From: Novosphingobium percolationis
Lineage (GTDB): Bacteria; Pseudomonadota; Alphaproteobacteria; Sphingomonadales; Sphingomonadaceae
NCBI RefSeq assembly: GCF_020179425.1
Contig: NZ_JAILYM010000002.1
Coordinates: forward strand, 1 to 64,000
Direction of reading: 5' to 3'
Length of the DNA: 64,000 nt
Shown: in pieces, positions 59,007-64,000 of the stretch
Layout of the letters: every line of letters begins with the position of its first letter
Numbering within the stretch: the first letter of the stretch is position 1
The notes under the pieces: model-generated
The model's input: the letters and a program-made list of their open reading frames with translations, nothing else
Databases searched by the model: none
What the model was told of the DNA's origin: nothing
Position numbers and translations under genes: made by a program

Positions 59007-61601
59007 GTGGCATTCTCCCTCGGCACGCAGACGCATTTCGGACAGGGCTGGAGCTTTTCCTGGTTCTCGGGCGCGGAGCAGGCGGGTACCACTGCCATCC
59101 GCGACGGCGTGGCGTGGGGCTACGTCGAGACCGCGCCGGGCGTCTATGACTTTTCCGATCCGAAGGTCGCCTGGGTGGGACAGGCCATCGCCAAGGGGGC
59201 GGCGGTCACGCTGGTGTTCCAGCCGAACAACGCGCTCTACGACAGCGGGGGCACGGTCTACACCGACGCCGGGCGCAAGGCGTTCGCCGATTTCGTGGTG
59301 GCGACGCTGAAGCAGTTTCCCGGCGTGACCGCGATCGAGATCGGCAACGAGTACAATTCGGACAGCTTCGTCAACGGCGCGGTGCTGGCTGCCGGTGCCG
59401 GGCAGCGCGACGATTACTATGCGAAGATGCTGTTGGCGGTGCAGGGCGCGGTCAACAGTGCGGGGCTGCATGTCGAGGTGATCGGCGGAGCGGCGCATTC
59501 GATCCCGGTCGACTACTTCGCCGATCTCAAGGCGCTGGGCGCGCTCGACGGGCTGGATGCGATCGCGATCCACCCCTACACCACGCCCGCCGAACAGCTC
59601 GAAGACCAGATCGGCGTGCTGCGTTCGGTCGTCGGCAACACCATCGCCATCCGCGCGACCGAGTTCGGGCAAGACTTCGCTGCGCTGACCGATGCGCCGA
59701 CCTATCTTGCCAAGATGGTTTCGGCCATGGGCGCGGCGGGCATCCAGAGCGCGGACTGGTACGCGCTGGCGCGGCAATCGTGGTTCCCCAACATGGAGTT
59801 GTGGGACCAGTCCACCAAGGCGCTGACGCCCGCAGGCGTGACCTTCAGCGTGCTGCAGGGCATGCTGGCCGAGAACGGCAAGGTCACGCACCTTGCCACC
59901 GACGATTTCAGCTATCTCTACGCCTTCGGCACGCATTCGGCGGTGCTGTGGGGCGAGGCCCGCACGGTGACGCTGGCAGCGGGCGTGACGGCCTATGACC
60001 TGGCGGGCAACCAGATCACCAATTTCGATGGCCGGATCAGCATGGACCAGCCGGTGATCCTGAAGAGCGCGGGCACGATCACCGCCGCGTCGGTAACGTT
60101 CGCCGCGACGGACCTAGTGGCCGACAGCTATCACCAGTTCGACGTGACCAACACCGAGGGCGGCACGACCGGGTTCGAAGGGCCGTGGTCGTACTTTTCG
60201 CTGAACGTGGGCAGCGGCCGGGAAGAGGCGCTCTACACGATGGGCGGGGGGATGGTCGCGGGCGAGCCGTGGACGCCCTACCTTGGCAGCAAGTGGCTGC
60301 GCCCGCTGGCGGTGACGGCGACCTCGATCGTGCCCGTCGACTGGGGCGCTGCGGACAATTCGAGCAAGTACGACATCGTCGAGCGCTTCACCGTGGCGAA
60401 GACCGGCACCTACAGCCTGACCGGAGACTGGGACGTCAACGACGCCACCAACGACGGCGTTCTGCTGACGGTGAAGGTCAACGGCAACGCGGTTGCCAGC
60501 CAGGTGATCTATGATCCGGCGAACGGCAACAGGTTCCACCTCGACCTTGGCGGGGTGAGCCTGACCGCGGGCGACAAGGTCGACTTCGTCGTCGACAGCC
60601 GCGCCAACCCGATCGGAGACAATACCGATCGCCATATCCAGGTGCGCATCGAAGGCTATTCGTTCGTGGCCACGGGCGGCAATGATACCTTCGTGGGCAG
60701 CGCCGGGCTTTCGGACTACGTGACCTTCGGCAAGGCCACGGCGGGCGTGACGGTCGACCTGGAAAAGAGCGGCGTAAACGCAACCGGCTTCGGCAGCGAC
60801 ACGCTGACCGGGATCGAGAACTTCACCGGCTCGGCCTATGACGACCTGCTCTATGGCAATGCGCTGGCCAACGCGATCAACGGCGGCGGCGGGAACGACA
60901 AGCTCTATGGCCGGGCGGGCGACGACCTGCTGGTGGCGCGGGCGGGCGCCGACCTGATGGATGGCGGGACGGGTGCGGACCGGATGTTCGGTGGCGCGGG
61001 CAACGATACCTATTACGTCGACAACGCGCGCGACCAGGTGGTGGAGTACCTCAATGAAGGTAGCGACATCGTCTATTCGAGCGTCAGCTTCACGCTGGGA
61101 GACAATGTCGAGAACCTGACGATGATCGGCACGGCGTCGGTGACGGGCACCGGCAATGCGCTGGCCAACGCGATCAAGGCCAACGACGGCGCCAACAAGC
61201 TCTATGGCATGGCAGGCGACGACAACCTGAACGGCGGTGGCGGCAACGACTGGCTGAATGGCGGGCTTGGCAAGGACACGCTGACCGGCGGGCTGGGGGC
61301 GGACCGCTTCGTCTTTGCCGCGCTGGCCGACAGCACGGTCAGCGCGCCCGACCGCATCACCGACTTTTCGCGCGCGCAGGGCGACAAGATCGACCTGTCG
61401 GGCATCGACGCGATCAGCGGCGGGCTGGACAATGCCTTCGGGATCGGCAGCAAGTTCACCGGCCACGCGGGCGAACTGATCGTGCAGAAGATGAGCGGCT
61501 ACTACCTTGTCAGCGGCGATGTGAACGGGGACAAGAGCGCCGACTTCGCGTTCCAGGTGGTTTCCTCCACCGCGCTGGGGGTGGGCGACTTCATCCTGTG
61601 A
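59007..61601 (+). CDS. Secreted GH-A glycosidase with RTX repeats
   Basis: The product is 864 aa from GTG 59007. Residues 1-350 look like a GH-A-clan TIM barrel: probable acid/base Glu115 in IEIGNEYNSD, IAIHPYTT, and probable nucleophile Glu219 in ATEFGQDF. Residues about 375-560 are a beta-sandwich (possible carbohydrate-binding) domain. Residues 575-770 are calcium-binding nonapeptides such as GGGGNDKLYGRAGDDLL and GGAGNDTYYVDN, ending in a hydrophobic tail. No N-terminal signal, so type I secretion is expected. It may act on plant or microbial polysaccharides. The transporter is not in the window. Confidence 0.92.
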   Translation: MAFSLGTQTHFGQGWSFSWFSGAEQAGTTAIRDGVAWGYVETAPGVYDFSDPKVAWVGQAIAKGAAVTLVFQPNNALYDSGGTVYTDAGRKAFADFVVATLKQFPGVTAIEIGNEYNSDSFVNGAVLAAGAGQRDDYYAKMLLAVQGAVNSAGLHVEVIGGAAHSIPVDYFADLKALGALDGLDAIAIHPYTTPAEQLEDQIGVLRSVVGNTIAIRATEFGQDFAALTDAPTYLAKMVSAMGAAGIQSADWYALARQSWFPNMELWDQSTKALTPAGVTFSVLQGMLAENGKVTHLATDDFSYLYAFGTHSAVLWGEARTVTLAAGVTAYDLAGNQITNFDGRISMDQPVILKSAGTITAASVTFAATDLVADSYHQFDVTNTEGGTTGFEGPWSYFSLNVGSGREEALYTMGGGMVAGEPWTPYLGSKWLRPLAVTATSIVPVDWGAADNSSKYDIVERFTVAKTGTYSLTGDWDVNDATNDGVLLTVKVNGNAVASQVIYDPANGNRFHLDLGGVSLTAGDKVDFVVDSRANPIGDNTDRHIQVRIEGYSFVATGGNDTFVGSAGLSDYVTFGKATAGVTVDLEKSGVNATGFGSDTLTGIENFTGSAYDDLLYGNALANAINGGGGNDKLYGRAGDDLLVARAGADLMDGGTGADRMFGGAGNDTYYVDNARDQVVEYLNEGSDIVYSSVSFTLGDNVENLTMIGTASVTGTGNALANAIKANDGANKLYGMAGDDNLNGGGGNDWLNGGLGKDTLTGGLGADRFVFAALADSTVSAPDRITDFSRAQGDKIDLSGIDAISGGLDNAFGIGSKFTGHAGELIVQKMSGYYLVSGDVNGDKSADFAFQVVSSTALGVGDFIL

Positions 61602-61622
61602 AGCCGCCCCACCAGCGGGGCA

Positions 61623-62639
61623 TCAGCCCATCGGATACATGATTTCGCGGCTGACCTTGTCGACCGCCTTCATCGCTTCGTCCGACAGGACGAGATCGGC
61701 GGCGGCGAGGATCGGGGCGACCTGTTCCTGGCACGAGACGCCGACGATGGTCGAGGCGACGAAATCGTGCTGCTTCGACCATGCCACCGCGAACGTCACG
61801 GGATCGAGCCCGTGTTCGGCGGCGATGGCGGCGAAGCGTTCGGTCGAGGCCAGCGACTTTTCATTGACGAAGCGGCGGCCCATCTGCGCCTGGCGCCCTT
61901 CCATGGCGAGATAGCGCGAGAAGCGCGCGCCTTCGGGCCGGGCGCCGCCGTTGTACTTGCCCGCCAGCACACCACCCGCGATCGGCGAATAGGGGATCAG
62001 GCTGACGCCTTCCTTGCGGCAGACTTGCGCCAGCTCATCCTCGAAGCGGCGGTTGTTGAGGCTGAAGTTGTTCTGGATCGTCTGGTAGCGGGTCGCGCCC
62101 AGCTTTTCGGAGGCGGCGATCGACTTCATCAGGCCCCAGCTCGTCTCGTTCGAACAGCCGGTGATGCGGACTTTCCCGGCGCGCACCAGTTCGTCGAGCA
62201 CGTCCATGGTTTCCTCGTAAGGGGTGTCATGGTCGGGCCAGTGGGTCTGGTAGAGGTCGATGTAGTCGGTCTGGAGCTTGGTCAGGCTGGCTTCGACGGC
62301 GGTCACGATGTTGCGGCGATCGAGCGCGGTCATGCCGGAGCGCAAGGGGCTGCGGAACCAGACGTGGCTGGGGCCGGAAACCTTGGTTGCCATGATGATG
62401 GCGTCGCGCGGCTTGGTCTTCATCCAGCGGCCGACGATTTCCTCGGTGCGGCCGACCCACTTGGCGTCGGGCGGCACGGGGTAGCCTTCGGCGGTATCGT
62501 AGAAGTTGATGCCGGCATCGAAGCATTCGTCGAGAATGCGGAAGGCTTCGGCTTCGTCGGCCTGGCTGCCGAAGGTCATCGTGCCCATGCAGATGTCCGA
62601 GACGACGATGGCAGATGTGCCGAGACGGCGGTGTTGCAT
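61623..62639 (-). CDS. Aldo/keto reductase
   Basis: The product is 338 aa from ATG 62639 with GGGGGAAGA upstream. AKR hallmarks: GTMTFGSQADEAEAFRILDE, active-site Asp and Tyr in NFYDTAEGYP, Lys in ATKVSG, His in TH of YQTHWPDHD, and SNETSWGLM later. NAD(P)H-dependent reduction of aldehydes or ketones. Convergent with the glycosidase. Confidence 0.94.
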   Translation of the reverse strand: MQHRRLGTSAIVVSDICMGTMTFGSQADEAEAFRILDECFDAGINFYDTAEGYPVPPDAKWVGRTEEIVGRWMKTKPRDAIIMATKVSGPSHVWFRSPLRSGMTALDRRNIVTAVEASLTKLQTDYIDLYQTHWPDHDTPYEETMDVLDELVRAGKVRITGCSNETSWGLMKSIAASEKLGATRYQTIQNNFSLNNRRFEDELAQVCRKEGVSLIPYSPIAGGVLAGKYNGGARPEGARFSRYLAMEGRQAQMGRRFVNEKSLASTERFAAIAAEHGLDPVTFAVAWSKQHDFVASTIVGVSCQEQVAPILAAADLVLSDEAMKAVDKVSREIMYPMG

Positions 62640-62764
62640 GGTGCGATCTTCCCCCAGAGGCCTTGTGTGGCCGGTTTCGTTTCGCAACCTGACTGCCGAG
62701 GGAAGGTGACGCGGTCAAGACGCGTGTCTTGCGGGTACGACGGGCGCGGGGCTAAGGCGCGAGC

Positions 62765-64000
62765 GTGAGCGAGCTTCCGATCCATGCCGTGCTGCCCGAT
62801 CTGCTGGCGACCTTGCGCGCGCAGACGGCTGCGGTGCTGATTGCGCCGCCGGGCGCGGGCAAGACCACCGCCGTAGCGCCCGCGCTGATCGGCGAGGGGT
62901 GGTGCAGCGGGCAGGTCATCGTGCTGTCGCCTCGCCGCGTGGCTGCGCGCGCGGCGGCGGAGCGCATGGCCGAACTGCTGGGCGAGGAGGCTGGCGGCAC
63001 CATCGGCTATGTCACGCGCCTCGACGCCAAGCGCTCTGCGAAAACGCGCGTGCTGGTGATGACCGAGGCGATCTTCGTCGCCACGATCCTGAACGATCCC
63101 GAGCTTTCCGGCGTTTCTGCGGTGTTGTTCGACGAGGCGCACGAGCGGCATCTCGACAGCGATCTGGGCCTTGCGCTGGCGATCGAGGCGCAGGGGGTGC
63201 TGCGCGAGGACCTGCGCATTCTGGTGATGTCGGCGACGCTCGACGGTGCGCGGTTCGCGAGGCTGCTGGGCGATGCCCCCGTGGTCGAGAGCGAAGGCAA
63301 GGCGTTTCCGCTGACGGTGCGCTGGCTTGGCGCGCGCGCGGACCTGAAGGTGGAGCAGCAGGTTGCTTCGGCGGTGATGCACGCGTGGCGCGAGGAGGTG
63401 GGCGACATTCTCGCCTTCCTGCCCGGCGTGGCGCAGATCGAACGCTGCGCTGAAATGTTGCGCGACAAGCTGCCTGCAGCGCTGGTGCTGCCCTTGCACG
63501 GGCAGGTAGAGCCTGCGGGGCAGCGCGCGGCGATCTGGCGCGATGGCCAGGGGCGCAGGCGCGTGGTGCTGGCGACGAGCATTGCCGAAACTTCGCTGAC
63601 ATTGGATGGCGTGTCGGTGGTGGTCGATGCGGGGCTTTCGCGCCGGGCCGAGTTCGACAAGGTGGCGGGGGTCACGCGGCTGGTCACGCATCGCGCTTCG
63701 CAGGCCGCCGCGACGCAGCGCGCAGGGCGCGCCGCGCGGCAGGGGCCGGGCGTGGCCTATCGCCTGTGGGAAGAGGCGGGGCACGCGGGGCGGCCCGCGT
63801 TCGAACCGCCCGAGATCCTGACCAGTGACCTTGCCCCGCTGGCGCTGACGCTGGCGCAATGGGGCGCAGGCGATGCGGGCGCGTTGGCGTGGCTCGATCC
63901 GCCGCCGGTCCCGGCGATGGCGGCGGCGCGGGGGCAGTTGCAGGCGCTCGGCGCGCTCGATGGCGAGGGGCGGATCACCGCGCATGGACGCGCCATGGCG
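62765..64000 (+). CDS. hrpB: HrpB-type ATP-dependent helicase, partial
   Basis: Starts at GTG 62765 and stays open to the window edge, 412 codons visible. DEAH/RHA helicase motifs: APPGAGKTT (Walker A), SPRRVAARAAAERMAE, FDEAHERHLDSDL (DEAH), MSATLDG, and later LATSIAETSLT and QRAGRAARQGPG. HrpB proteins are about 800-850 aa, so roughly half is missing beyond the right edge. Confidence 0.93.
   Translation, partial: MSELPIHAVLPDLLATLRAQTAAVLIAPPGAGKTTAVAPALIGEGWCSGQVIVLSPRRVAARAAAERMAELLGEEAGGTIGYVTRLDAKRSAKTRVLVMTEAIFVATILNDPELSGVSAVLFDEAHERHLDSDLGLALAIEAQGVLREDLRILVMSATLDGARFARLLGDAPVVESEGKAFPLTVRWLGARADLKVEQQVASAVMHAWREEVGDILAFLPGVAQIERCAEMLRDKLPAALVLPLHGQVEPAGQRAAIWRDGQGRRRVVLATSIAETSLTLDGVSVVVDAGLSRRAEFDKVAGVTRLVTHRASQAAATQRAGRAARQGPGVAYRLWEEAGHAGRPAFEPPEILTSDLAPLALTLAQWGAGDAGALAWLDPPPVPAMAAARGQLQALGALDGEGRITAHGRAMA

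Noticed and set aside
58744..59310. Plus-strand ORF overlapping the glycosidase start
   Set aside because: Different frame from the well-supported glycosidase and Arg/Ser-rich; its 5' part is the promoter gap.
1..64000. CRISPR arrays, insertion sequences, prophage
   Set aside because: No regularly spaced repeats, transposase, integrase or phage structural genes were seen on reading the window.

Overview
The window is 64 kb of high-GC DNA whose gene content fits a sphingomonad alphaproteobacterium (Novosphingobium/Sphingobium type). The grounds are four large TonB-dependent receptors of sphingomonad style, very short spacers with overlapping start and stop codons, an EcfG-type stress promoter, GC-rich hairpin repeats, and a dense set of Rieske, P450, acyl-CoA dehydrogenase and CaiB-type catabolic genes. 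No phage, transposase, integrase, rRNA or CRISPR was seen. The genus is inference. All function calls are from motifs read by eye.

Layout. (1) 1-6.8 kb: an AT-rich edge with a small MarR-like gene, a very large autotransporter adhesin, and a small basic protein behind a textbook EcfG promoter. (2) 6.8-40.3 kb: a catabolic island. It starts with a crotonase and a TonB receptor. A GntR-controlled operon follows: HMG-CoA-lyase-like protein, HyuA, HyuB, CaiB-type CoA transferase, N-carbamoylsarcosine-amidase-like hydrolase, hotdog thioesterase and ThuA-like protein. Next come a second crotonase, a Rieske oxygenase / acyl-CoA ligase / SDR operon, a ferredoxin with a CurA-like reductase, and an acyl-CoA dehydrogenase / DUF35 / thiolase-like operon. 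The island ends with TetR, a second acyl-CoA dehydrogenase, cytochrome P450, TonB receptor, TetR, TonB receptor, alpha/beta hydrolase and MFS permease. Together these suggest uptake of a hydrophobic compound through TonB receptors, oxygenation by the Rieske enzyme and P450, CoA activation, beta-oxidation, and a retro-aldol or lyase finish. The HyuAB and amidase genes point to a cyclic amide or imide step, or to a second substrate.

(3) 40.3-46.3 kb: an unusual signalling cluster. It holds one intact triple-PAS histidine kinase, one membrane sensor whose kinase half has lost the standard ATP-binding motifs, one intact single-domain receiver, and two proteins with receiver-like folds lacking the phospho-acceptor pattern (one with a winged-helix tail). 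(4) 46.4-53.4 kb: a probable organosulfur scavenging locus. TauD-type dioxygenase, MFS permease and TonB receptor form a minus-strand operon preceded by a Met-rich mini-ORF and a translationally coupled 62-codon ORF. A Tat-type sulfatase is divergent. (5) 53.4-64 kb: mostly housekeeping genes. They are tRNA(CAU), a polysaccharide deacetylase coupled to a degenerate histidine kinase, Lrp/AsnC, chorismate mutase, polyprenyl diphosphate synthase, a small membrane protein, a type-I-secreted glycoside hydrolase with RTX repeats, an aldo/keto reductase, and the 5' part of an HrpB-type helicase that runs off the right edge.

The strongest leads are the Met-rich leader of the sulfur operon, the kinase/pseudokinase/degenerate-receiver cluster, the HMGL-HyuAB-CaiB-amidase operon with GntR-type operators at two positions, and the EcfG promoter that reveals a small stress protein.
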